Positions 44,879-54,788 of a stretch of 64,000 bases of DNA are shown piece by piece. Under the pieces are notes generated by a model. That model saw only the letters and a list, made by a program, of their open reading frames with translations. It had not been told where the DNA came from and ran no database searches. Both the position numbers and the translations under genes were made by a program. Each line of letters starts with the position of its first letter. Within the stretch, counting starts at the first letter, position 1. Location of the stretch: positions 24,225,757 through 24,289,756 of the forward strand of contig CP092874.1 of NCBI GenBank assembly GCA_030710605.1. Reading direction: 5' to 3'. The stretch is from Cordylochernes scorpioides (taxonomy: Eukaryota; Arthropoda; Arachnida; Pseudoscorpiones; Chernetidae).

Positions 44879-45714
44879 TATATTTGTTATGAAAACATAT
44901 TTTGCGGAAGAGCTTTGCTCGATGCAATACCTTGAAATTATATGTATGTTCCTCTACAGACCTATAAGCTTATGCCCATAGTTCACTAAACACCCCTAAG
45001 CTGCCTTCCATAAAAATACAGGGTATATTCCAAACCAATCCAATACAATAGTAGAGCGGTCTAGAGATTAATTTGGCGAAACCGCTGAGAGGGTTCACTA
45101 CTGATGAGCCAAGCCCTCTCATTCAATAACTCATATCATTGCAGTAAGGTCTGTAGAGATAATATTTTATGATATTTAAAAGAAGCGCATTGCGCGCCAG
45201 TAAATTTATTTGTGTAAAAATATATATATTAGATAATATTTAGAAATATCAAAAGTTAGTTTCAAATCAAACACGACGAAAACAAAGTTATAAAAAGACT
45301 TCGTGGAAAAAGAATAAAAATATTAGATATTTTCTCGAGCAGACGACCAACTAAGTAAATAGGTAGCAGACGAAGATTTCAAAAGTGATTTCTCCATAAA
45401 GATCACATCCAGAATGAAGCAAACGCCCACGACTTTCCTTAATTTTCTCCTCTGATGTTGAAAGTATTTTCGACACCTGGTGAACTTATGGCTTTCAAAT
45501 CTCTTGAACTTGCTCCTTGTTTTTACTTCGTCCATGGTGAAATCAAATCGTTTTTGCATATTTACAATGTATATATATCGTCTGTTTGTGTTTATATATG
45601 TAACAGGAAAGTATATTTACATATAGACAGTAATATATCTTTTATAAATAAGGAAGAGAGAGATATTTCTACAGTGATATTTGAAAATACAATATATAAA
45701 ATATATTCGTGGAT
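44879..45714. repeat. Right flank of composite 2 with MITE half
   Basis: 44879-45230 is paralogous to 62207-62570 (ATTTTGCGGAAGAGCTTTGC; TCCATAGTTCACTAAACACC). 45060-45215 is one half of the palindromic MITE family (TTGGCGAAACCGCTGAGAGG ... CTGATGAGCCAAGCC). The rest, to 45714, is AT-rich and shows no gene. Confidence 0.8.
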
Positions 45715-45857
45715 GACTTTTCTTGATTTATCAAGAAATTGGGTTGGCCAAATATCAGGGAACAGGTTAAATCAATGTTTAGTTGATTTCTGTTCCATCA
45801 GATGGCGCTCTGCCTTCTGTAAAGCACATGTGCTCCTGGTCAGGATATGCCATTTTT
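45715..45857. mobile_element. Solo arm of the foldback MITE
   Basis: Matches the right arm of 27776-28160 (TTCTTGATTTATCAAGAAAT ... GCTCCTGGTCAGGATATGCC) without a partner arm nearby. Carries CCATCAGATGGCGC. Confidence 0.85.
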
Positions 45858-46164
45858 AATATAAAATATATTGTAGCTTAAAATATTTATTATTTTATTA
45901 AAAGATTATTAAATTTGATATTTTATATTCTTCTACACTGTAAACTTCACTTATTGCTTCTATTGTATTTGATAAATTTTTGATTTGTTATCGTCTTAAA
46001 TAAATTGCTGTGTCATCCTGAAGTTTGTCTTTCCTAATTTTCTCTATGTCACAATATATTAATATAAGAGGGCTCGGCTCATCATTTCTGTAACCAATTC
46101 CCCCAATAACTTTCCATTTGATATAATTTTAGGGTATTTTCAAAATATAATTAAATAAAAATCC
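45858..46164. other. AT-rich non-coding stretch
   Basis: Contains a dispersed repeat (AAATTGCTGTGTCATCCTGA, about 45995-46045) also present at 48880-48930 and, diverged, at 8950-9005. No gene. Confidence 0.5.
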
Positions 46165-46690
46165 ATTTTTATGATGCATTAGCGCGCCATCTGTTATCAA
46201 AATTCGAAACTATTATAGACGCGTATGATTCTTTTTAAAAATAAACAATTTCTACTGCCCTTACTGCAATGGAAAAATTAATGGGAGGGCCTGGCTCATC
46301 AGTGGTGAACCCTCCCAGCGGTTTCGCCAGTTTAATCTATCACACCGCTGTTATATTGCCTTTTTCGATTTTCCTTTTTTAGTGATACTGATGATAGACT
46401 CTTGGAATGTGGGTATTTTAGATGAACTATGGAAATTGGTTCCAAGAGTCGACCATCAGTATCACTATAAAAGGAAGATCTAAAAATGCAATATAACAGC
46501 GGTATGATAGATTAAACTGGCGAAACCGCTGAGAGGGTTCACCACCTGATGAGTCAGGCCCTCCCATTATTTTTTACATTGCAGTAAGGACAGTAGAAAT
46601 TGTTTATTTTTAAAAAAGAATCATACGCTTCTATAATAGTTTCGAAAAATCAATTTTATGCATTTAAAAACAAAAACTAAGATACTTTTA
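46165..46690. mobile_element. Long palindromic MITE (about 520 bp)
   Basis: Arms of about 240 bp meet near 46430. From outside in: GCGCGCCATCTGTTATC, TACTGCCCTTACTGCAATGG, GGCCTGGCTCATCAGTGGTG, CAGCGGTTTCGCCAG, CCGCTGTTATATTGCC, AGTGATACTGATGATAGACT, then the complement of all. The inner TTATATTGCC...AAGAGTC arms are extra relative to other family members, so a second palindrome may have inserted at the centre. Confidence 0.85.
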
Positions 46691-47331
46691 TATTTTAAAG
46701 TTCAAAGTAATATAACACAAAAGAATTTATTTAAAAGCTTTAAAAAAAATCGCTTATAACTTTAACAACAGATATAAAGAGAAAAAAACACTATACAATT
46801 AAAATACTATTTAATGGCAAAATGGTTCAAATAAAGTAGTGTATATATAAAAATAAAATACACTTCAAAATAAAATAATAACGATTTTAAAAAAAGAGGA
46901 GAAGCGACAATACCAAATAACATTTCAACAAATATAACAAACGATATAACAAGAGGGAGAGATGTTCTTTTTACCTAGAAACGGTTCACCATAATAAAAA
47001 AGAAGTTACAACGACAATAAAAAAAGAGGCGGTGGCAGGTTGTAAGAAGAGTTCCCCGACCTATATGACATTGCTGAGGGGGATGTAACGGCAAGAAATG
47101 CTGTAGGTAACTGACTGACTCAGGTTTGGACAATGTCGCAGGAACTTGCGTCAGGGCAGGATGTCGTCTTCTTCTTCTTGGAAGATGCTGTTGACCTTAC
47201 TTCTTGCTCCCCTTGTTATGTTCTTTATACAAGGTGCGTTCATTAATTTCCAGGACTGCTCTGTATCTTTGAAAAAAATGAAACAAATAAAAAAACTTAT
47301 TTAATATTTTTCAAAATATGCCTCTCCTACC
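46691..47331. other. AT-rich non-coding stretch
   Basis: Poly(A)-rich DNA with a short GC-richer patch at 47030-47230. No gene; AAGGTGCGTTCATTAATTTC near 47232 may be the outer end of the mariner whose transposase fragment follows. Confidence 0.45.
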
Positions 47332-47646
47332 TCAATACACCTGTTCCATCTTTTTTTTCCAATTGTCGAAGCAGGAGATAAAATCACTTTTTGAGAGGTT
47401 CCTTAAGGTTGCCTTCGATTCAGCTTGTATTATATCAACGTTGTCAAATTTCCTTCCTTTTAACTTCATTTTCAATTTAGGATAGAGGAAAAAGTCATTG
47501 GGGGCTAAGTCGGAGGAATAGGATGGATGAGGGATCTGTATGGTTGAATGCTTGGCCAAGAACTGCAAAACAACATGGGCTGTGTGCGCATTATCGACGT
47601 GAAGTATCCAGTCATTGTTTTGCCATCTTTCAGGCCTTTTAATCAT
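47332..47646 (-). pseudogene. mariner transposase, C-terminal fragment
   Basis: Encodes WILHVDNAHTAHVVLQFLA, HPSYSSDLAPNDFFLYPKLK and LKGRKF, the second and third catalytic Asp blocks of a classical mariner transposase (different from the composite family). The first Asp half is missing; the spacing between the two Asps is about two residues shorter than usual. Dead copy. Confidence 0.88.
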
Positions 47647-47661
47647 TCAATGCTAACTAGT

Positions 47662-48125
47662 GACAAATAAAAGACATTTAGGCCAGTAAATCTTTAGTAA
47701 AAAGAAAAAAAAATCAGTAACAAACATCATAACCTTTATGGGGGGTCGGTGGAAGGCTGGTTAAACCGTTTGGTTGTTGACCACTATGACCCGGGTTCGA
47801 TTCCCGCATTGGACACTTTTTTCTGTTAAAAAAAAATGCTCCAATGGCCACCGATTCTAGCAAAAGTTCAACCCCACCAACGAGAGGGCAAGTAATCAAA
47901 CGGGGCTCTGGCACATTTGTAAGTGCAAAGTCGAACTGCTTTTCACATGTGTAGACATGTGGTGCGCTTACAGTAAAAGCAGTCGCTAACTACCCACCAT
48001 GATTATTATGGCCTGTACCACGTGTACTAGGGATAAGCAAAAAATAAAATAAATAATAACCTTTGTAATCACAAATCTCTTTAGTAAAAAGATTTACTGG
48101 CCGAAGTGTCTTTTATTTGAAGAAC
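47662..48125. mobile_element. Palindromic MITE split by SINE copy 4
   Basis: Arms AAATAAAAGACATTTAGGCC (47668) with CAGTAAATCTTTAGTAAAAA, and the complement TTTAGTAAAAAGATTTACTG ... GTGTCTTTTATTTG at 48080-48119. The SINE lies between them. Confidence 0.75.
47736..48045 (+). repeat. tRNA-derived SINE, copy 4 (full length)
   Basis: Head with A box TGGTTAAACCG and B box GGTTCGATTCC at 47758-47805, middle (CGAGAGGGCAAGTAATCAAA), then tail module ACATGTGTAGACATGTGGTG ... CACCATGATTATTATGGCC, ending CTAGGGATAAGCAAAAAA. This best shows the complete element (about 310 bp) and the joint between the tRNA head and the satellite-like tail. Confidence 0.92.
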
Positions 48126-48371
48126 TATGAATGCCGGCCAGGCAGCCTCTATCTTTACAATACTCTAGTGACAAATTGTATGTAATTTGCAACCTTTTTG
48201 CTTAAAAGGAATTAAAGTCGTTGGGATATATGCTAAATAAAAGCATGTCCTTATTTTACATATCTCCATGCTTATGTAATTCCTTTTTATAATTAGAAAA
48301 TTGCAGCGTCGCCTTTTAGCGATTTCTATTTATCCAAATCTTCAATTCTCAAAATCATTTTAAAATATTAT
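48126..48371. other. AT-rich non-coding stretch
   Basis: No gene or recognised repeat apart from AT-rich filler. Confidence 0.4.
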
Positions 48372-48690
48372 GGTGTTTAAAAGCACGAATGTTTCTTTTA
48401 TACATAATACAAACTTCTACTGCCCTTACTGCGATGAAAAAATATATTGGGAGGGCTTGGCTCATCCCAGCGGTTTCGCCAATTTAATCTACCAGACCGC
48501 TTCTCAGAGCTCTAATACTGTATTGGACGATTCTGCTTATATACGCAGCACTGAAAGATGGAATCTCAGAAATGGTTTTCAAGAGAACTATGGCAAACCC
48601 TTCCAATATATTTTTTCATCGCAGTAAGGACAGTAGAAGTTTGTATTATGTATAAAAGAAACATTCGTGCTTTTAAATCCTTTCATTTTA
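48372..48690. mobile_element. Palindromic MITE, GCGGTTTCGCC family
   Basis: Outer arms AAAAGCACGAATGTTTC and complement at about 48670. The core GGCTTGGCTCATCCCAGCGG is shortened (the CAGTGGTGAACCC part is deleted). ATAGATGGCGCGC follows at 48699. Confidence 0.82.
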
Positions 48691-49077
48691 TATGTATAGA
48701 TGGCGCGCTATTGCTTTGTATTATGGTGTTTGTTAATGATTTTTTTTTCTTACTTTTTTTAAAGATGGAATTTTGGGGGTCAAAAGTCCAGACAATTCTC
48801 GTGTTGCATCTCTTTAAGTTTTCCTAACGGAATGAAACCAAGTGTTTTTTTTTTGTTGTTGTTGTTTTGTTTTTATATTGCCACGTGGAAAATTAGGAAA
48901 GACAAATTTCAGGATGACACAGCAATTTATTTAAGAACAAACTATGAATGATAAAAACAAGATAAGCAATGAGGGAAGTTTACAGAGTGGTAAAATATAA
49001 ACAGTAAAAGGGATACTCTGTTAATAAATACTTAGCTACAATATTATATCCCTAGTACAAATGTCATGATAGTCATG
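48691..49077. other. Non-coding stretch with dispersed repeats
   Basis: 48760-48870 (AAGATGGAATTTTGGGGGTC ... GGAATGAAACCAAG) recurs at 49772-49880; 48880-48960 carries CCACGTGGAAAATTAGGAAA. No gene. Confidence 0.5.
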
Positions 49078-49415
49078 GTTAGTAAATTAAATTTAATTGC
49101 CATCTATCGTTAAAGTTTTACACATATAAATTTACTGGCACTGCGTTTCTTTTAAATATCATCAAATATTATCTCTACAGACCTTACTGCAATGATATGA
49201 GTTATTGAATGAGAGGGCTTGGCTCATCAATAGTGAACCCTCTCAGCGGTTCATAGAGATTAATTTGGCGAAACCGCTGAGAGGGTTCACTACTGATGAG
49301 CCAAACCCTCTCATTCAATAACTCATATCATTGCAGTAAGGTCTGTAGAGATAATATTTGATGATATTTAAAAGAAACGCATTGCCAGTAAATTTATATG
49401 TGTAAAACTTTATAG
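49078..49415. mobile_element. Complete palindromic MITE, GCGGTTTCGCC family
   Basis: Near-symmetrical arms: AATTGCCATCTATCGTTAAA, TTTACACATATAAATTTACT, ATATTATCTCTACAGACCTT, GAGAGGGCTTGGCTCATC, then complement to TTATATGTGTAAAACTTTAT. The centre reads CAGCGGTTCATAGAGATTAA, i.e. one side of the core is deleted by a few bases. Confidence 0.87.
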
Positions 49416-49570
49416 TCATGATTGGTAGTGTTGTCTACACCTTTGAAAAGTATGTTTGACTTTTGTACTTACAAGTGTGTCCGAGTTCCCCCTGTTTGTG
49501 ATTACAAAGGTTATGATTATATAAAAGGGCGTACCTGGATCTTTAAAGAAAAAAGAAAAAAAATATTTTT

Positions 49571-49665
49571 TTTTCTCAAAATATTTCGAGAGATTGCTCC
49601 CTCTTTATCAATTTATTGTATAGTATGATAAAGAGGGAGCAATCTCTCGAAATATTTTGAGAAAA
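49571..49665. repeat. Perfect-looking 40-bp hairpin
   Basis: TTTTCTCAAAATATTTCGAG through CTCTTTATCA (49571-49610) is mirrored exactly at 49626-49665 around a 15-nt loop. Flanked by poly(T)/poly(A). No transposon end recognised. Confidence 0.88.
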
Positions 49666-49942
49666 AAATTGTTTGTTTTTTTTACAGATTTTTATATAAT
49701 CTTAATTAATGGATCATCTTTTGACTCAAAGGTTATGATGTTTGTTTATTTTATTTTTTTTACTTTTTTTTAAAGATGGAATTTTGGGGGTCAAAAAGTC
49801 CAGACATTTTTGTATTGCCCCCTTATAAGTTTTTTCCCTACGGGATGAAACCAAGTTTTTTTTTTTACTATTATTATTATTATTATCCGTAGTAGTGGTC
49901 ATGATAATCATGGTGAGTAGTATTTGATCATTGTTTTTCAAA
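49666..49942. other. Non-coding stretch with a dispersed repeat
   Basis: 49772-49880 repeats 48760-48870. TTATTATTATTATTATT microsatellite near 49868. No gene. Confidence 0.5.
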
Positions 49943-50170
49943 ATACGAAACTATTATAGACGCGTATGATTCTTTTTAAAAATAAACAATTTATACTGCC
50001 CTTACTACAATAGAAAAATTAATGGGAGGGTTTTTAAAAATAAACAATTACTACTGTCCTTACTGCAATTTAAATTGAAATAAGGGTAGTAGAAATAATT
50101 TATTTTTAAAAAGAATCATACGCGTCTATAATAGTTTCGAATTTTGATAATAGATGGCGTGCTAATGTAT
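49943..50170. mobile_element. Palindromic MITE with collapsed core
   Basis: Left arm ACTATTATAGACGCGTATGA ... TACTGCCCTTACTACAAT; right arm complement ending GATAATAGATGGCGTGC. The GCGGTTTCGCC core is missing. Confidence 0.75.
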
Positions 50171-50507
50171 CATAAATGACTGCTTTTACTGTAAATTACA
50201 CATCATGTCTACACATGTGAAAAGTATGTTCGACTTTTACACTTACCATAGTTGCCCTATGCCAGTTTGATTTACTTTGAAAAGTCTCAACTTAGCAGAT
50301 TTATTCAATGTATCATAGTCTGGGTCGAGTGGACGTGAGATTTATTCACGCGTTACAAGATCAATAGAGATACCATTTTTGTTTACAAACGTTACTTTTT
50401 GAAAATGTTTTTCTATAATTTCCTGTAGAAGGGCTGTTTTCGCCCGAAAGCTTGAATCTTCATTAAAGTTTAAAAGAAAAGTATCCTCGTACGCTTCATA
50501 TCCTTTA
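50171..50507. other. SINE-tail remnant and non-coding sequence
   Basis: 50180-50245 resembles the complement of the SINE tail (CATCATGTCTACACATGTGA). The rest is non-coding; GGGCTGTTTTCGCCCGAAAG (50430) is a short stem-loop. Confidence 0.5.
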
Positions 50508-50607
50508 CTTACAAATGTACCAGAGCCCCGTTTATGATAAACTTACACTCACTGGTAGGGTTTAACTTTTACAAGAATTGTCCAATGCGGGATTCTATCC
50601 TGGGGTC
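50508..50607 (-). repeat. tRNA-derived SINE, copy 5 (cut by gap)
   Basis: Body ACAAATGTACCAGAGCCCCG and CCAATGCGGGATTCTATCC; the head runs into the assembly gap. Confidence 0.7.
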
Positions 50608-50707
50608 NNNNNNNNNNNNNNNNNNNNNNNNNNNNNNNNNNNNNNNNNNNNNNNNNNNNNNNNNNNNNNNNNNNNNNNNNNNNNNNNNNNNNNNNNNNNN
50701 NNNNNNN
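50608..50707. other. Assembly gap (100 N)
   Basis: Exactly 100 N, usually a scaffold join of unknown length. It coincides with the left border of the second segmental copy, so the true extent of the duplication is hidden. Confidence 0.98.
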
Positions 50708-50932
50708 TCATTTTATTAAGAATTGATAATATAAGGTTGTCCCCCAGTGTTTTTCTTATATTACTTGGCGAATAATATTATTAAGGCGAATACATAATAA
50801 TACAATTACTTTACATATAATACAAAAGACATTATACATAACAGCGAATAATATTGGTATTTCAAATTTTTTGCAGGTGTTTACGAACTTTTAGGACATC
50901 CTTCTGTTTATTAGCTCTATTTTTCTATATTC

Positions 50933-51240
50933 AGCTCTTTTTTTGGGGGGTCGGTGGAAGGCTGGTTAAACCGTTTGGTTTTCGACCACTACGACCCGGG
51001 TTCGATTCCCGCATTGGACACTTTTTTCTGTTTAAAGAAAAAAAATGCTCCAATGGCCCCCGATTCTTGCAAAAGTCCAACCCCACCAGCGAGTGCAAGT
51101 GACCAAACGGGGCTCTGGCATTTGTAAGTGCAAAGCCGAACTGCTTTTCACATGTGGAGACATGTGGTGCGCTTACAGTAAAAGCAGTCGCTAACTACCC
51201 ACCATGATTATCATGGCTTTGAGATAAGAAAGAAGAAGAA
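50933..51240 (+). repeat. tRNA-derived SINE, copy 6, with LINE-like 3' tail
   Basis: Head GGGTCGGTGGAAGGCTGG, B box GGTTCGATTCC, body, and tail ACATGTGGAGACATGTGGTG ... ATTATCATGGC followed by GAGATAAGAAAGAAGAAGAA. GCTCTATTTTT occurs on both sides (50914, 51241) and once in the paralogue near 11876, marking the insertion. Confidence 0.9.
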
Positions 51241-52024
51241 GCTCTATTTTTTTAAAAATCTATCCCACAATTAAAATAAATCTTACTATTATCCCTTTTA
51301 CAGAGAAATGGAATTCTATTTATGATGGCATTGCTCATCATTGGAGAACCCTACCTGCATAGAAATGACAAAATCCTTCAAGTAGGAAGAAGTTTTATGA
51401 GTGTGTTGTTATTTCTAGAACGCAAGCGTCCTTGTGTGTAGGTATCTTCTGATTCACTTTATTTCGAACCTGTTGCTACTCCCACGTGATCACCCACGTG
51501 ACTGTACGAGGTCGTCTGCTAGGTATTTGGGTGGGATTCGAATCCGTTCTTTGTCTTTATTCCATTTGCATCTATACGTTTGCGACATTTCGGGAACTTC
51601 TTCCTAGGGACATAATAGAAGATCATTAAAGGATTTAAAAGCTTATCTATCAATGCGTCCTATAGGAGGTTGTGGTGTATTTAGGCTGATTTAAAAGTAG
51701 AAATATATTTTAGGCTTTATTTATTTAAATGTATTTTATTATATTACACCGTATTAGATGCAAGCTTAAGAATTACAAGTTAACAATCGAATTATATGAT
51801 GATAAGTTATATGTTATTATACAATATATCGCATGATCTGTGGATTTAATATTATTATTATATTAATATATTATATACAATATTATATAATTAAAATATA
51901 AATATACGACAGAGGTCTTTTGAATATCTCCCATCTTTATACCAACCCTAAACCAGTGTTAGGCAAAATATAATCATGATTATAAAAAATGGAAAATATT
52001 TTTACGTAAATGATTCTTTTAAAA

Positions 52025-52285
52025 ATAAATAAAATTTTCTCTACTGCCCTTACTGCAATGATAAAATAATGGGGTGGCCCCTGGCTCATCAGTGGTTAAC
52101 CCTCCCAACGGTTTCGCCAGTTTAATCTACCTTTAGTAGAAACCGCTGAGAGGGTTCACCACTGATAAGCCAAGCCCTCCCATTATTTTATCATTGCAGT
52201 GAGGGCAGGAGATAAATTAATTTATTTTTAAAAGAATCATATGAGTCAAAAAAGTTTAAATTTAATATAACAGATGGCACACTAA
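52025..52285. mobile_element. Palindromic MITE, GCGGTTTCGCC family (duplicate of 12825)
   Basis: CCTGGCTCATCAGTGG ... CAACGGTTTCGCCAG meets GAAACCGCTGAGAGGG ... CTGATAAGCCAAGCC near 52137. Outer TACTGCAATGATAAAATAAT and complement. Confidence 0.85.
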
Positions 52286-52344
52286 TACATTATAATCATG
52301 ATTATATTTTATATAATTACAAGTAATTATTAAGATATAATTTT

Positions 52345-53389
52345 TATTATACACTCATGGACAAAACTTAAGAAAGTTTCATATTTTGATGTCGCCGGTC
52401 GTCTGTCTTTTGGTTATCTCGTGTGTCTTAAATAAAGGTCACTGTAATATCTTTCAGAGTTATTGTCTGAATACCGATATACATGGTAAAAGGTACAACT
52501 TCCTTAAGTTTTGTCCACGAGTGTATATACACTGGGTTATCTCGTGTGTCTTCAATAAAGGTCACTGTAATATCTTTCAGAGTTATTGTCTGAATACCGA
52601 TATACATGGTAAAAGGTACAACTTCCTTAAGTTTTGTCCATGAGTGTATATACACTTGGTTATCTCGTGTGTCTTCAATAAAGGTCACTGTACTATCTTT
52701 CAGAGTTATTGTCTGAATACCGATATACATGGTAAAAGGTACAACTTCCTTAAGTTTTGTCCATGAGTGTATATACACTTGGTTATCTCGTGTGTCTTCA
52801 ATAAAGGTCACTGTAATATCTTTCAGAGTTATTGTCTGAATACCGATATACATGGTAAAAGGTACAACTTCCTTAAGTTTTGTCCATGAGTGTATATACA
52901 CTTGGTTATCTCGTGTGTCTTCAATAAAGGTCACTGTAATATCTTTCAGAGTTATTGTCTGAATACCGATATACATGGTAAAAGGTACAACTTCCTTAAG
53001 TTTTGTCCATGAGTGTATATACACTTGGTTATCTCGTGTGTCTTCAATAAAGGTCACTGTAATAACTTTCAGAGTTATTGTCTCAATCCCGATATACATG
53101 GTAAAAGGTACAACTTCCTTAAGTTTTGTCCATGAGTGTATATACACTTGGTTATCTCGTATGTCTTCAATAAAGGTCACTGTAATAACTTTCAGAGTTA
53201 TTGTCTGAATCCCGATATACATGCTAAAAGGTACAACTTCCTTAAGTTTTGTACATGAGTGTATATACACTTGGTTATCTCGTGTGTCTTCAATAAAGGT
53301 CACTGTAATATCTTTCAGAGTTATTGTCTCAATCCCGATATACATGCTAAAAGGTACAACTTCCTTAAGTTTTGTACATGAGTGTATAT
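52345..53389. repeat. 123-bp tandem array from Tc1-like MITE ends, left part (about 8 units)
   Basis: Starts ACACTCATGGACAAAACTTA and repeats units of 123 bp that each contain CTTAAGTTTTGTCCATGAGT, so each unit includes the terminal sequence. Two sub-types differ at TGAATACC/TCAATCCC. 123 is a multiple of three, giving a 305-codon minus frame that I do not regard as a gene. It continues after the LTR element at 58574. Confidence 0.93.
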
Positions 53390-53729
53390 TGTTACATCAT
53401 GATTAATGGCGTATTTCTTATATTAGTTTTAATATATTTGAAATTTAAATTATATATTTATTTATTTTTATATAAAATATTCTATGATATTTATTTAAAA
53501 CAGATTATTAATTTATCATCATTTGTATTTAGGTACACTGTGACTTCACTGCTCTCTTTGATGTGAGAAAATAAATAAAGGATTCTGGTGGCTACTTAAA
53601 GAAGACTTATCTCGTTATTCCCTTTTATAAATTTGTAGGATGGTTGAAACACGCTCTGGTAAGATGCAAGACCCAGCACAGGAGAGAATCCAGGCTGAAG
53701 AGTCTGCCAAGCCGCAACCTGGTGTAACA
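53390..53729 (+). repeat. 5' LTR
   Basis: TGTTACATCA...GGTGTAACA, with TATATAAAAT (about 53466), a long AT-rich U3-like part and AATAAATAAAGG (about 53571) as polyadenylation signal. The gag ATG at 53640 is inside it, 90 nt before its end. Confidence 0.96.
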
Positions 53730-54788
53730 ATTGGTAGAGATGCTAGTTCCGACCCAGTTGTCCTGAATCCCAACATCGACATCCCCAAGTATGATGGAAT
53801 GGAAGACCCTCGCCCATGGATTGAATCTCTTGAAGAAATTGGCTTCTTGTACCATTGGGCAGACTACATTATCTCTCGTTATGCCGCCATGAACATGACG
53901 GGAAGCGCTAAAACCTGGTTGAATTTACACAAAGCTAGTTTCACGAGCTGGGAAAATATTAAAATCCGCCTCATTCAGGATTTTTCTTTGGACGCGAATA
54001 AAGAAGAACTTAGAATGAAGCTCAACAGAATGCAACACTGGAATGAACCAGCAATCAGGTTCGCGGAAGACATTCTAGTGTTGTGCAACAAGGTTGACCC
54101 CGCAATGGAAGAAGAAACAAAAATTGAACATGTTATTGGAGGACTGAAAAAAGAGTACTCATTCGCGCTCTACCTGAACCCTCCTAAAACGACCGATGAC
54201 CTTCTTGTCGTGTGCAAGAAAATGGATTCTTTTGAAAAGAAGTATCGGGAACGTGTGGAGAAATCCAGAAACCTATATAACGGTCCACGCTATTCTAGAC
54301 CCCAACAACAATCGAGGTACGTGCCGCCGACTGCCGCACGAAACTACCAGACCACTTCCAGGCCCCAAGCCCCTGTTTCCAATAATTACAAGAACGACTC
54401 CCATCCTACCCCCAGACAGTATCGAAACAACTTTCCCCAGCCCTCTACCCCTAGACGTCCTTATAATCCTAACTTTGTGCCGAAACCAAACCTTCAGAGA
54501 AACACTTACAATAAAAGCCAAGAAGTGAGCAAAAATAGGACGGAAGATGGAAGACCAATCTGCTTTAAATGTAACAAGCCAGGGCACGTGGCCCGTTATT
54601 GTAGGGTCAAGTTTATAAGAATCCTAGAAGAGGATCCAGCAGATACCCAAGAGAAGGTCGAAGAAAAATGCCAAATGAATGAAATATCAGAGAAATCAGG
54701 ACCTCGGCTTTATGCTGATGTATGTCATAGCACACAGACAAATATTCCTACCCGGAATAGATATTCCGTGTTGGAAGATTTAAACTAA
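53640..54788 (+). CDS. Gag polyprotein with zinc knuckle
   Basis: 382 codons, intact. The first 30 residues ([16 protein letters not shown]...) are encoded in the 5' LTR. Middle: [35 protein letters not shown] and [14 protein letters not shown], a retrotransposon gag capsid domain (about residues 50-200). Then a Pro/Arg/Asn-rich stretch and one knuckle [14 protein letters not shown] (C-X2-C-X4-H-X4-C, about residues 308-321). It packages element RNA into particles. The stop at 54786 directly follows a TTTAAAC slip site, the start of pol in the -1 frame. Confidence 0.95.
   Translation: MVETRSGKMQDPAQERIQAEESAKPQPGVTIGRDASSDPVVLNPNIDIPKYDGMEDPRPWIESLEEIGFLYHWADYIISRYAAMNMTGSAKTWLNLHKASFTSWENIKIRLIQDFSLDANKEELRMKLNRMQHWNEPAIRFAEDILVLCNKVDPAMEEETKIEHVIGGLKKEYSFALYLNPPKTTDDLLVVCKKMDSFEKKYRERVEKSRNLYNGPRYSRPQQQSRYVPPTAARNYQTTSRPQAPVSNNYKNDSHPTPRQYRNNFPQPSTPRRPYNPNFVPKPNLQRNTYNKSQEVSKNRTEDGRPICFKCNKPGHVARYCRVKFIRILEEDPADTQEKVEEKCQMNEISEKSGPRLYADVCHSTQTNIPTRNRYSVLEDLN
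53732..53743 (+). promoter_or_regulatory. Candidate primer-binding site
   Basis: TGGTAGAGATGC two bases after the LTR; starts with TGG, the complement of a tRNA CCA end. It lies within gag codons. The tRNA is not identified. Confidence 0.55.
54779..54785 (+). promoter_or_regulatory. -1 ribosomal frameshift heptamer
   Basis: T TTA AAC in the gag frame, immediately followed by the gag stop TAA (54786). The -1 frame is open from 54761 through the whole protease region. Matches the X-XXY-YYZ rule. Confidence 0.85.

Noticed and set aside
45040..45115. Active classical hammerhead ribozyme
   Set aside because: The GAAA and CTGATGA boxes are in permuted order and no stem I hairpin is visible, so I report only a hammerhead-like motif with covariation.
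52428..53345. 305-codon minus frame in the 123-bp array
   Set aside because: Period divisible by three; frame built from transposon-end units; no non-repeat coding context.
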